A stretch of DNA of 64,000 bases from Mycobacterium sp. 050128. GTDB lineage: Bacteria > Actinomycetota > Actinomycetes > Mycobacteriales > Mycobacteriaceae. Made by a program: the position numbers and the translations under genes. Below are positions 19,511 through 28,761 of the stretch, one piece after another; position 1 is the first letter of the stretch; each line of letters begins with the position of its first letter. The notes beneath the pieces are model-generated. The model did no database searches. It was given only the letters and a program-made list of their open reading frames with translations, and was not told the DNA's origin. The stretch spans positions 2,728,001-2,792,000 of the forward strand of contig NZ_JAZGLW010000001.1 of the NCBI RefSeq assembly GCF_036409155.1, in the 5' to 3' direction.

Positions 19511-20668
19511 TCACACGACAACCTGCTTGGGCATGACGATCGGCTTGAAGCCGTACCGCGGACCCGAGCCGAAGGCGCCGGCGCCCTTGGCCCCGGCCAC
19601 CATGCCGGGCATTCCGGGCGCGCCCATGACCGAAGCTTCCTCGGTGGCGGCCGTCCAGCCCGAACCCTCGATCGGGGCGGTCGCGGCGGCCAACTCCGTC
19701 GCCGGGGCAGCGTTTGCGGCCCAACTGGCCGGCACCGAGAGACGGCTGACGGTCTGCGCCCCGCCGAGGCTCGCCGACGCTGCGCTGCCCAAGCCACCCG
19801 CCGGTGTCACCGAGCTGACCACGGAGCCCTCGATGACGCCGCCCGCACCGGCCGGCACCACGTCGCTGACCGCGGCCGCCGGCACCGCGGCGCCGGCCAG
19901 CACGTGGCCCAGCGACACCGCGGTCGGGATGGTGATCATGGTGAACCAGGCCGCGGTGTTGACCGCGCCGTTGATGGCGTTCAGCACAGAAGGCGTGCCG
20001 AGGAAGCCGTCGATCGACTGCAGCAGGTTGTTGCTGGTAAACGGGAGTTGCAGCGCCTGGGTCAGCGAGCTCAAATCGAGTGCGGCCAGCGCCTGGGGCG
20101 CCGCAGCCGCCGCCTGGACCGGGGCGTCGGCGGCTTGCACGCCCGGGTCGACGGTGGAGGCCAGCGGTGTCACCGGCTGCAGCATCCCGGCGGCCGCGTC
20201 ACTGGCTGCCTGGTACGCGCTCATCGCGGTGGCGTCTTGGACCCACATCTCCGAGTACTCCATCTCCAATTCCGTCACCTGCGGAAGGGTGAAGGGGAGC
20301 CCGGCGAGTGCGGCGGTGAATTCCGCGCGGTTGGTGAAGACCAGCGCCGGGTTGACCACCCCCGCGTGAGCGGCCTCGAAAGCCGCCGCCGACGATGCCG
20401 CAGCGGAGCTCGCCTGCTCGAGCGCCGTCGCCGTGTCGGTCAGGTAGGTCACGATCGGCTGCGCCGCGGTCGCTGCCGCTGCCGACCCGCCACCCGTCCA
20501 CGCCTCGGTGGTCAGCAGCGAGATGATCGACTCCCACGAGGTTGCCGTGGTCCCCACCTCGGCGGCCAGGTTGGCGTACGCGGTTGCGGCGGCCATCAGC
20601 GGCGCCGAGCCCGGGCCGCTCCACACGAGCGTCGAGGTGATCTCCGGGGGTAGTGCTGCAAAGTCCAT
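19511..20668 (-). CDS. PPE15: PPE family protein, PPE-SVP subfamily (PPE15-like)
   Basis: The N-terminal PPE domain of about 180 residues starts MDFAALPPEITSTLVWSG and holds the WxG element EAWTGGG. An Ala-rich middle follows, and the C-terminal SVP motif appears as RLSVPASWA. The last residues are RYGFKPIVMPKQVVV. PPE proteins pair with PE proteins, bind EspG5 and are secreted by ESX-5. ATG at 20668 is preferred to the one two codons earlier. Position between PE and esx genes matches Rv1039c. Confidence 0.93.
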   Translation of the reverse strand: MDFAALPPEITSTLVWSGPGSAPLMAAATAYANLAAEVGTTATSWESIISLLTTEAWTGGGSAAAATAAQPIVTYLTDTATALEQASSAAASSAAAFEAAHAGVVNPALVFTNRAEFTAALAGLPFTLPQVTELEMEYSEMWVQDATAMSAYQAASDAAAGMLQPVTPLASTVDPGVQAADAPVQAAAAAPQALAALDLSSLTQALQLPFTSNNLLQSIDGFLGTPSVLNAINGAVNTAAWFTMITIPTAVSLGHVLAGAAVPAAAVSDVVPAGAGGVIEGSVVSSVTPAGGLGSAASASLGGAQTVSRLSVPASWAANAAPATELAAATAPIEGSGWTAATEEASVMGAPGMPGMVAGAKGAGAFGSGPRYGFKPIVMPKQVVV

Positions 20669-20728
20669 AACCATTTTTGTATCCGCTCCTGTTCGAAGAA
20701 TTCGCTAGGTGGTTAACCGTGAAAGCTG

Positions 20729-21658
20729 CTAGACGGCAGTCGATTTCGGCATGACGATCGGCTTGACGCCGTAGCGCGGCGCACCGAAGCCGCTGGAGGC
20801 GCGTCCCGCGCCGGTGACCATGCCGGGCATGCCGGCGATCGGCGTGCCCGTGCCGGCCGCTGGCGCGGCGGAGGTCCAGCCCACGGTGTGCAGTGGTGTG
20901 GCGGTGGTGCCGACCACGGGAGTGACCTGACCGCCGACCCAACTCGGCGGCACCGCCAGGTTGCCGACCAGGGTGCCCTGGCCGATGCCGGCGACTACCG
21001 GCATCGCGCCACCACCCATGCCTGCTGGCATCGGGGAGGTCGAGGCGGCGAGGTCCGCGGCGCCCGCCGCCGCGGCGGCGTCGCCGATCGTGTCGCTACC
21101 GGCGGGAAGCAGACCACCACCGGCCATACCGACGAGGTTCGATGCGGCCGAGGCCCAGTTGCCGGCACCGATGTTCAAGATGTTGGCACCGTTGCTGGAC
21201 AGGCCGAACATGCCGCCGAGCATCGCTGAGTTGGTGAAGTTACCGGTGCCACCCAGGAGGTACTGCAGAATGTCGAGGCCGGTGCTGCCGGGACCGGCCG
21301 CCTGAACCTGCGAAACCGGATCCGCGAGCAGGCTCAATTGCGACGGGTCGGCCGACTGAAGGAGGGCCGATGCCGCGTTGCTGGCCTCGGTGTCGCTGTA
21401 GCTGCCGGAGCTGGTGCCCAGGTTGGTCGTATACGTCTCCAGCTGGGTCTGAGCGTCGGTGGCGGTCGTCTGGTACGTGGTGCCGAACGCGGAGAAGATC
21501 GCCGCCTGCTGCAGCGACACCGCATCGGCGCCGGCCGGAGCAACAACCGTGGTCGCGGCCGCGGCGCCGACATTCTGCGCCGCCAGGTTGGCGTTGATCG
21601 CTTCCAGCTGCCCCTGCGCGGCAAGCAACTCTTCAGTCACTGTTGTCAGGAATGACAT
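20729..21658 (-). CDS. PE8: PE family protein with an SVP-like C-terminal region (PE8-like)
   Basis: The PE domain starts MSFLTTVTEELLAAQGQLEA and ends near the YxxxE secretion motif in GSYSDTEASN, about residue 88. A Gly/Ala-rich region of about 200 residues follows, with NLAVPPSWVGG resembling the SVP motif of PPE proteins. The last residues, RYGVKPIVMPKSTAV, are nearly the same as the end of the neighbouring PPE protein. The frame extends to 21703, but ATG at 21658 with GAGGAG upstream is the true PE start. First gene of the PE-PPE-esx-esx operon; compare Rv1040c. Confidence 0.93.
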   Translation of the reverse strand: MSFLTTVTEELLAAQGQLEAINANLAAQNVGAAAATTVVAPAGADAVSLQQAAIFSAFGTTYQTTATDAQTQLETYTTNLGTSSGSYSDTEASNAASALLQSADPSQLSLLADPVSQVQAAGPGSTGLDILQYLLGGTGNFTNSAMLGGMFGLSSNGANILNIGAGNWASAASNLVGMAGGGLLPAGSDTIGDAAAAAGAADLAASTSPMPAGMGGGAMPVVAGIGQGTLVGNLAVPPSWVGGQVTPVVGTTATPLHTVGWTSAAPAAGTGTPIAGMPGMVTGAGRASSGFGAPRYGVKPIVMPKSTAV

Positions 21659-22020
21659 CCATTGCTCCTCTAGTGTTCGAAACCATGTCGACCCAAAAAG
21701 CACTGGGTCAACCCTGAGTGGTGGTGTACAAGCCCCTGTGTACTGGCGTAAGGCTATTTCCCCCAGTCACCAAGTTCGCGACCGAAAGGGCGCGGGTGAC
21801 GGGCGTTTACGGCGTTTTAACGCTGACGCAAGCAGTTTTAACAAGGTCCTGCCGGCTGACATAGCCGTGTCATCTGTGGCCGGGTGCCGAGTAGCTGGAA
21901 GTCGCGCGGCGCGCGGATCTTACGCGAGGCAGGGCCGGGACGCACGTGCTGAATTCGGCCAAATTCGGGGGAGACGCGGTGTCCCGCAATCGGGTCGCGC
22001 GCGCTAGATTCGCCGCCGGG
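21659..22020. promoter_or_regulatory. Upstream region of the PE/PPE/esx operon, with GTTTTAAC direct repeats
   Basis: About 360 bases without a gene. GTTTTAAC occurs twice in direct orientation, at 21814-21821 and 21835-21842, exactly 21 bases apart, so both copies face the same side of the helix. They lie about 155-185 bases before the PE start and are candidate regulator sites. The rest, up to the tRNA at 22021, shows nothing recognisable. Confidence 0.4.
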
Positions 22021-22094
22021 GCCCCCATAGCCCAATTGGCAGAGGCAGCGGACTTAAAATCCGCCCAGTGTCGGTTCGAGTCCGACTGGGGGCA
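22021..22094 (+). tRNA. leuX: tRNA with anticodon UAA (tRNA-Leu by anticodon)
   Basis: A 74-nt cloverleaf: acceptor stem GCCCCCA (22021-22027) with TGGGGGC (22087-22093) and discriminator A; anticodon stem GCGGA/TCCGC around the loop CTTAAAA, giving anticodon TAA; T arm GTCGG-TTCGAGT-CCGAC. The variable loop is only CCAGT, whereas bacterial leucine tRNAs normally have a long variable arm. No CCA is encoded. It sits where a large island is found in M. tuberculosis. Confidence 0.93.
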
Positions 22095-22191
22095 CGTCAA
22101 AAGGGGTGCCCATCGGGGGTAACCCTGCACTACGAATGACATCGGCGGGCGGCCGGCGGCAATTACCGCGCGCCCGATCCCGAGGTCAGCT

Positions 22192-22521
22192 CTACATTTT
22201 GCTGCGGTTCTCCGGGCAGTAAGCCGCAACCGCCGCACCGACGATGCTGCCGGCACCCATGTTGCTCACTCCCAGCGCTTTCTTCACGTCATCGACGGTC
22301 TGGGCCATCGTGTCCCCGGCGTCAAAGTCCTGACACACCGCGTGGCCGGCGTTGATCATCATCGGGTCCTGGCCGCCGGGCCAGGAGAGCCCACGCTGCT
22401 GCAGCGTGCGCAGGTAGGTGTCATCCGCCCCGTCGGCGCTCGCGATCGGGGCAGCGGCGATGGCGACAAGGCCGGTCGCCACGGCGGCGATTGGGCCCGC
22501 CAACCATGCCGTGTTCTTCAT
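22192..22521 (-). CDS. Secreted DUF732 family protein
   Basis: A small exported protein of 109 residues, family DUF732, of unknown function and very common in mycobacteria. The N-terminal signal peptide (MKNTAWLAGPIAAVATGLVA then IAAAPIASA) probably ends after ASA, leaving a mature domain that starts DGADDTYLRTLQQRGL. Two Cys (VCQDF and AYCPE) are placed to form the family disulfide. It stands alone between the tRNA and the methyltransferase gene, with which it shares strand but is separated by about 130 bases. Confidence 0.88.
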   Translation of the reverse strand: MKNTAWLAGPIAAVATGLVAIAAAPIASADGADDTYLRTLQQRGLSWPGGQDPMMINAGHAVCQDFDAGDTMAQTVDDVKKALGVSNMGAGSIVGAAVAAYCPENRSKM

Positions 22522-22650
22522 TCGTCGACCCCCTTGATGTGAACCGTGCAGGACCAGAATCCTAACTTCGTCCTGACATTATGTCTCGACAACGGGTTTC
22601 GCGGCTTTCGCTCCTAACCCTGGGTGCGAGATACGGCCGCGCGCAACTTA

Positions 22651-23961
<1,311 letters not shown>

Positions 23962-23978
23962 TCATACACTGGCCCACC

Positions 23979-24773
23979 GTGGGCATGCTCTTTGGATTTG
24001 CGCCGTGGCTTATCTACTGGGTTTTGGTCGGCAACGTCCCTTTCAAGACCGCGGTGGTGGTCGCGCTGGTGATCGCGATCGCCGCGTTCGCGATCGGGCG
24101 CGCACTCGGTAAGTCGAGCGGCACCCTGGAGATCGGCGCGGTAGCCACGTTCGCCGTCCTGACGGTTCTGACGTTCACGCTCAGCGAGACGTTCATGCAT
24201 CGATGGATACAGCCACTCAGTAGCGGCGGGATCTTCCTGGTGGCCCTGATCGGGCAGCTGGTCGGCAAGTCGTTCGTGCGCGAGTTCGCCGCCGCCGAGC
24301 AACCCCCTGACGTGGTCAAGACCGAGTTGTTTGACCGGATCACCGATGTCTTGTCCTGGATCTGGATCGCCGCGTTCGCCGGTATGACGGTGTCATCCGC
24401 GATCCCGCCGGTGCTCGAGGAGTTCGGGGGGCAAGCGGCCACGATCCTGGACACCAAGACCCCGCTGCTGTTCATCTGCTACTGGGTCATCCCGTATTCG
24501 TTGCTGGGTGTCGCAGCGCTCGCGTCACGGTACGTCCCGGAGCGGATGCTGGTCGGGGTCGAGGACCTCGCCCGGCAAACCTCGTTCGTCGCGTACGACG
24601 AAGCGACCATCGATGAGCTGTATTACCTCGCCCAGGAACACGCGAATCGCGAGGTCGGCCCGGGCAAGGAGGCATACAACGTGAAGGTCGGGGGGATGGG
24701 AACTCCGCTGACCGGCGACGAGTCGCGCAAGTCGTGGCCGTCGTCCTACAAAGTGCGCGATAAGAAGGGGTAG
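23979..24773 (+). CDS. Unrecognised integral membrane protein
   Basis: A 264-residue protein not assigned to a family. About six hydrophobic helices are visible: LFGFAPWLIYWVLV, AVVVALVIAIAAFAIG, IGAVATFAVLTVLTFTL, IFLVALIGQLVG, VLSWIWIAAFAGMTV and LLFICYWVIPYSLLGVAALA. The C-terminal 85 residues are hydrophilic and end in a basic tail. It starts with GTG at 23979 and has no obvious partner; it is divergent from the methyltransferase and about 60 bases before the phytase-like lipoprotein gene. Confidence 0.75.
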   Translation: MGMLFGFAPWLIYWVLVGNVPFKTAVVVALVIAIAAFAIGRALGKSSGTLEIGAVATFAVLTVLTFTLSETFMHRWIQPLSSGGIFLVALIGQLVGKSFVREFAAAEQPPDVVKTELFDRITDVLSWIWIAAFAGMTVSSAIPPVLEEFGGQAATILDTKTPLLFICYWVIPYSLLGVAALASRYVPERMLVGVEDLARQTSFVAYDEATIDELYYLAQEHANREVGPGKEAYNVKVGGMGTPLTGDESRKSWPSSYKVRDKKG

Positions 24774-24836
24774 GGCGCGACGTCTGCTCGCGTGACATTC
24801 ATCAGCGAGACAACTTCCACTTGTTAGGTCGATTGC

Positions 24837-26420
24837 ATGGCATTCAAGAGGATCTGGCCCGTCGCTGCCGCCACCGTGCTCGTCGTGGTGGCGGCCTGCT
24901 CGTCAGGCCATTCCGGGTCGGGCGCTAAGCCGGACTTGAGCACACCCGCCGGCAAGGCGCTGACCATCACCCCGGAGCAGATGCTGGCCGCCACCGATGG
25001 GGATACGCCGGTCGCGTATGCCAAGCCCGAACACGGCACCATCACCTACGGCCCCAACGGCGCGATGATCTACACCCCGGACGCCGGGTTCACCGGCACC
25101 GACCAGCTCCACCTCACCTCCACGCCCAGCGTCAAGCTCTACGCCGAGAATCTGCCGCCGCTCGCCACCATCGGTGGCGTCGCCGTCCAGGCCAATGCGC
25201 ATGGTTCGGCAATCGCCCCGGTGCCGGGTAGCTCCAACGAGATCTACGGCCTGACCGATCGCGGCCCCAACGTTGCCGGGCGTACGCCGAACGAAATCGT
25301 CTTTCCGATACCCGATTTCCACCCACAGATCGCCAAGCTCAAGCTCGCCGACGGTGTGGCGTCGGTCGAGAAGATCATCACGCTGTCGGGCCACGACGGG
25401 GCGCCCTTGGTGGGGCTGGCCTACCCGCAGGCCGCCGCCGGCGAGTCGATGGTCGACATCAACGGCGCGCCGTTGCCGCCCTCGGATCACGGCCTGGACG
25501 GCGAAGGCTTGGTCGCGTTGTCCGACGGTACGTTCTGGGTTTCCGACGAATACGGCCCGTTCATCGTCCATTTCGACGCCAATGGCAAAGAGCTGGAACG
25601 TCTTTCGCCGTTCGACGGAACGCTGCCCAAGGAGTTGTCGCTGCGCAGCCCGAACCAGGGCCTGGAGGGCCTGACGCTGACCCCCGACGGCACCACGCTG
25701 GTCGGCATCATGCAGTCGGGCTTGCAGACACCGGGACTGGTCGGCCCGGCGGCGTCGGTCCCGATGACGCGCATCGTGACGATCAGACTCTCCAACCACA
25801 GCGACGTACACGAGTATCTCTACCCGCTGGCCAACCCGCAGCAGACCAAGGTCGCGGTCTCGGAAATCACCGCGGTCAGCAACACCACGTTTCTGGTCGA
25901 CGAGCTTGACGGCGAGCCACAGCCCAACGGCAACAAGAAGATCTACCTGGCCGACATCTCCGGAGCCACCGATGTCGGCCCCCGGGCGAAGGTGTCCGGC
26001 GCGACCTATCAGGCCGACCGCGGCGGGCTGCTGATCAACAACGTTGCGATCGAAACCTTTGTCGGGATCGCCGGGGTCGAGGCGGCCACCGACAAACTCA
26101 GCGCCGCCGGGATCTCAGTGGCCGGCAAGAAGCTCAAACTTGATCTCACCGATCTGCTGCGCTCGTTGTCGGCCGCCGGAAACTTCTTCGGACACGCCAA
26201 GATCGAAGGCATCATCACGCCCGACGGCGGAAAGACGTTGATGATTGCCAACGACAGTGATTTCGGGCTGGACGGCCTGGCTTCCACCACTGTCCCGTTT
26301 GCGCTCAAGCCCAAGATCGCGCCCAATGGCGCCCAGGACAGCGGCGAGATTCTGACGATCGACATGAGGAAGCTGCCGCCCACGATGGAGGCGGAGACGG
26401 TGCCCATCAAGGTGGGCTGA
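24837..26420 (+). CDS. Lipoprotein with esterase-like activity of phytase domain
   Basis: An exported lipoprotein of 527 residues. The signal peptide ends in a lipobox VVAAC at about residue 21, followed by a Ser/Gly-rich linker. Residues 40-90 look like a cadherin-like (Big) fold with YTPDAGFTGTDQLHLT. The main part is a beta-propeller of the phytase-like esterase type, with YGLTDRGPN, GLDGEGLVALSDGTFWVSDE and GLEGLTLTPDGTTLVGIMQS. The substrate is unknown; phosphoesters are suggested by the family name only. Confidence 0.85.
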   Translation: MAFKRIWPVAAATVLVVVAACSSGHSGSGAKPDLSTPAGKALTITPEQMLAATDGDTPVAYAKPEHGTITYGPNGAMIYTPDAGFTGTDQLHLTSTPSVKLYAENLPPLATIGGVAVQANAHGSAIAPVPGSSNEIYGLTDRGPNVAGRTPNEIVFPIPDFHPQIAKLKLADGVASVEKIITLSGHDGAPLVGLAYPQAAAGESMVDINGAPLPPSDHGLDGEGLVALSDGTFWVSDEYGPFIVHFDANGKELERLSPFDGTLPKELSLRSPNQGLEGLTLTPDGTTLVGIMQSGLQTPGLVGPAASVPMTRIVTIRLSNHSDVHEYLYPLANPQQTKVAVSEITAVSNTTFLVDELDGEPQPNGNKKIYLADISGATDVGPRAKVSGATYQADRGGLLINNVAIETFVGIAGVEAATDKLSAAGISVAGKKLKLDLTDLLRSLSAAGNFFGHAKIEGIITPDGGKTLMIANDSDFGLDGLASTTVPFALKPKIAPNGAQDSGEILTIDMRKLPPTMEAETVPIKVG

Positions 26421-26535
26421 GCCCCCTGGCCGGACTTCGATTACGTTGGTTTCCAGGCGGGCGCACCGCCCCGTCGGCACCAGGACGAGCCGCACCCGCT
26501 GCGCACTCGATTGCGGCCCAGCAAGGAGCATCTCG

Positions 26536-27303
26536 ATGAACTCGGTCAGCCCGGATGCCATTCGCGCGGAGACGATCACCATCACGGGCCACGTTGGCGA
26601 TGAGATCGAGGCCTATCGCGCTTCTCCAGTTTCCGAGCCGCTCGCTGAAGGATCACGCGGCGGCGTCGTCTGGATCCATCACATGCCCGGATACGACCGG
26701 GAAACCAAGGAGTTCGTTCGCCGGCTGGCCGTCAGTGGCTACCACACCGTGGCGCCGAATCTGTACTCCCGCGAGGCGCCCGGCGCGGCTCCCGACGACG
26801 CGGCCGCGACGGTACGCGCGGCCGGCGGCGTGCCCGACGAGCGGCTGGTCGGTGATGTGGCGGGCGCTATCGAGCACCTGCGGTCGCTGCCCGGCGCGAA
26901 CGGGAAGTTCGGTGTGATCGGGCACTGCTCGGGAGGGCGGCACGCCTACCTGGCGGCGTGCTCGCTGGAGTTGGACGCGGCCGTGGACTGCTACGGCGCC
27001 TTCGTTGTCGAGGATCGGCCCGACGGCATACCCAAGGCCATGCAACCGATCCTGCACCTGGCGCCGAACCTGGGCTGCCCGCTGCTGGGCCTGTTCGGAA
27101 TCGACGACAAGTTCCCGGCCCCGGCCGCGGTGGCCACGCTGGACGCCGAGCTGACCAAGCTGGGCAAGCCACACGAGTTCCACTCTTACGAGGGTGCGGG
27201 CCACTCGTTCTTCTCCGTCGACCGGCCCGCGTATCGCCCCGAGGCGGCCGTCGACGGCTGGCGCCGCATTGACGAGTTCTTCGCCACGCATCTGAAAGGT
27301 TAG
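26536..27303 (+). CDS. Dienelactone hydrolase family protein
   Basis: An alpha/beta hydrolase of 255 residues. The nucleophile elbow GHCSGGRHAY has Cys in place of Ser, the hallmark of dienelactone hydrolases; an acid in LFGIDDKFPAP and His in EGAGHSFFS complete the likely triad. These enzymes open cyclic esters in aromatic degradation, but many mycobacterial members have unknown substrates. The frame extends to 26446; ATG at 26536 is chosen because AAGGAG lies 8 bases upstream. It heads a probable operon with the next two genes. Confidence 0.9.
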   Translation: MNSVSPDAIRAETITITGHVGDEIEAYRASPVSEPLAEGSRGGVVWIHHMPGYDRETKEFVRRLAVSGYHTVAPNLYSREAPGAAPDDAAATVRAAGGVPDERLVGDVAGAIEHLRSLPGANGKFGVIGHCSGGRHAYLAACSLELDAAVDCYGAFVVEDRPDGIPKAMQPILHLAPNLGCPLLGLFGIDDKFPAPAAVATLDAELTKLGKPHEFHSYEGAGHSFFSVDRPAYRPEAAVDGWRRIDEFFATHLKG

Positions 27304-27315
27304 GTCCGCCAAGCT

Positions 27316-27588
27316 ATGTGCACATATCTGACCGAGCACGTCGAGATCGATGGCAGTGGCAAGGGCGCGTCGGGATGGTTCGGCGCCGACCGCGCGACCG
27401 TCTACGTCGATCACCCCGTCCACGCGCCCTACGGCCACACGGTCAACATCGACGTGATCAACCCGCAGCTCGGTCCGTCGGCGCGGGTCGCGCTGGAACT
27501 CACCGCGGAAAGCGCGCTGGCGTTGGCCGACGCCATCCACAAGGCGATCGCGAATGCGCCGGCCGGCCTCGCATCCAAGGACCAGTAG
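27316..27588 (+). CDS. Small conserved protein, DUF6295-like
   Basis: A 90-residue cytosolic protein beginning MCTYLTEHVEIDGSGKGASG with a central YVDHPVHAPYGHTVNIDVIN. It resembles a small actinobacterial family I recall as DUF6295. It has no signal peptide or helix long enough for a membrane. The gene follows the dienelactone hydrolase by 12 bases and precedes the DUF427 gene by 7, so the three are probably one transcript. Function unknown. Confidence 0.8.
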   Translation: MCTYLTEHVEIDGSGKGASGWFGADRATVYVDHPVHAPYGHTVNIDVINPQLGPSARVALELTAESALALADAIHKAIANAPAGLASKDQ

Positions 27589-27595
27589 GAGAGCC

Positions 27596-28363
27596 ATGAC
27601 CGAGCCTGACTATCCCCAGACGGCCGCCGTCCGAGGAAGGATCGAGCCGGTACCGCGGCGGGTCCGCGGCTTCCTGGGCGACGAGCTGGTCTTCGACACC
27701 ACCGCGGCCCGCTACGTGTGGGAAATCCCTTACTACCCAGCCTATTACGTGCCGTTAGCCGATGTGCGCGCCGAGTTCTTGCTCGACGAGAACCACGCGC
27801 AGAAGGTGCAATTCGGGCCGTCGCGAATGCATGCCCTGGTCGGGGCCGGCCAGACGCACCCGTCGGCCGCGCGGGTGTTCGACGCCGAGGCCGACAGTCC
27901 AGTGGCGGGCACCGTGCGTTTTGAATGGGATGCGTTGCGCTGGTTCGAAGAAGACGAGCCCATCTATGTCCACCCGCGCAATCCGTACACGCGGGTCGAC
28001 GCGCTGCGCTCGCACCGCCACATCCGGGTGCAGTGCGACGGCGTCGTGCTGGCCGACACCCGATCGCCGGTACTGGTCTTCGAAACCGGTTTGCCGACAA
28101 GGTATTACATCGATCCCACCGATGTCTCCTTCGCGCATCTGGAGCCCAGCCCGACTCAGACGCAGTGCCCTTACAAAGGGGTGACGTCCGGCTACTGGTC
28201 GGTGCGCGTCGGCGACACCGTGCACGCGGACCTCGCGTGGACGTATCACTTCCCGCTGCCGGCGATCGGCCAGATCGCGGGACTGGTGGCCTTCTACAAC
28301 GAGAAGCTGGACATCGCCGTCGACGGGGTCAGCCTGGCCAGGCCGAAGACGAAGTTCAGTTAA
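27596..28363 (+). CDS. DUF427 domain-containing protein with two repeats
   Basis: A 255-residue protein with two DUF427 modules, at about residues 14-110 and 140-245. Matching segments are RVRGFLGDELVFDTTAARYVW and IRVQCDGVVLADTRSPVLVFE, and later CPYKGVTSGYWSVRVGD and IAGLVAFYNEKLDIAVDG. The family is a small beta-barrel of unknown function. The frame extends upstream to 27554; ATG at 27596 has AGGAGAG just before it. Corresponds to Rv1056, so it marks the far edge of the region that replaces the M. tuberculosis island. Confidence 0.9.
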   Translation: MTEPDYPQTAAVRGRIEPVPRRVRGFLGDELVFDTTAARYVWEIPYYPAYYVPLADVRAEFLLDENHAQKVQFGPSRMHALVGAGQTHPSAARVFDAEADSPVAGTVRFEWDALRWFEEDEPIYVHPRNPYTRVDALRSHRHIRVQCDGVVLADTRSPVLVFETGLPTRYYIDPTDVSFAHLEPSPTQTQCPYKGVTSGYWSVRVGDTVHADLAWTYHFPLPAIGQIAGLVAFYNEKLDIAVDGVSLARPKTKFS

Positions 28364-28508
28364 TAGAACTGCGACATACCCAGCCCGGCAAATGTGACAT
28401 TTCCCTCTTTCCGCCGGTGAACCTAATAAATTCTTACCCAGGTATTTTTCCAACGCCGGCTGTCGCGTTAGCTGATATGCATATACCAGCATGTAGACTA
28501 TCTCGGAG

Positions 28509-28539
28509 TTGTTCGCTGGCAGGTGGCCGTGTATATACT
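28509..28539 (+). promoter_or_regulatory. Candidate SigA-type promoter, distal
   Basis: TTGTTC at 28509-28514, a 17-base spacer, then TATATA at 28532-28537 (or TATACT at 28534-28539). The hexamers and spacing fit a housekeeping promoter; it would leave a leader of about 200 bases. Confidence 0.45.
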
Positions 28540-28611
28540 CGGTAACTATCACCTGAGCGGAGCCTGAGGCCGCACGGTGATTTAGCCGATAGTGCCGATT
28601 TCAATGGTTTT

Positions 28612-28635
28612 TGGCCGAAATTCGGCCAGTAAAAT
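28612..28635 (+). promoter_or_regulatory. Perfect palindrome abutting a TAAAAT -10 element
   Basis: TGGCCGAA (28612-28619), centre A, TTCGGCCA (28621-28628), followed two bases later by TAAAAT at 28630-28635, a good -10 hexamer. A dimeric regulator bound here would cover the -10 to -35 spacer of the proximal promoter. Confidence 0.5.
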
Positions 28636-28761
28636 GTGTGCAGGACAGCGCATTTTTCCAGCGCTGAAATGCGGTTATCCATCAGCCGCCGGTGCCGCTT
28701 CACGAATCGCGGCCACCGGTGCACGCGGATGGCCGACCTCGATAGCGAAGGCGGTGCGAAC

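Larger units (their letters stand above)
28364..28761. promoter_or_regulatory. AT-rich regulatory region of the beta-propeller gene
   Basis: About 400 bases without a gene and clearly richer in A/T than the surroundings. Palindromes include AAATGTGACATTT (28390-28402), ATATGCATAT near 28475 and a perfect 17-bp one at 28612-28628. Two promoter-like arrays are listed separately. In M. tuberculosis the homologous gene is controlled by TrcR, MprA and SigE, which fits a long composite control region; the sites here are inferred. Confidence 0.55.

Noticed and set aside
22095..22191. Prophage or integrase remnant after the tRNA
   Set aside because: No integrase-like translation and no repeat of the tRNA 3' end could be seen nearby.
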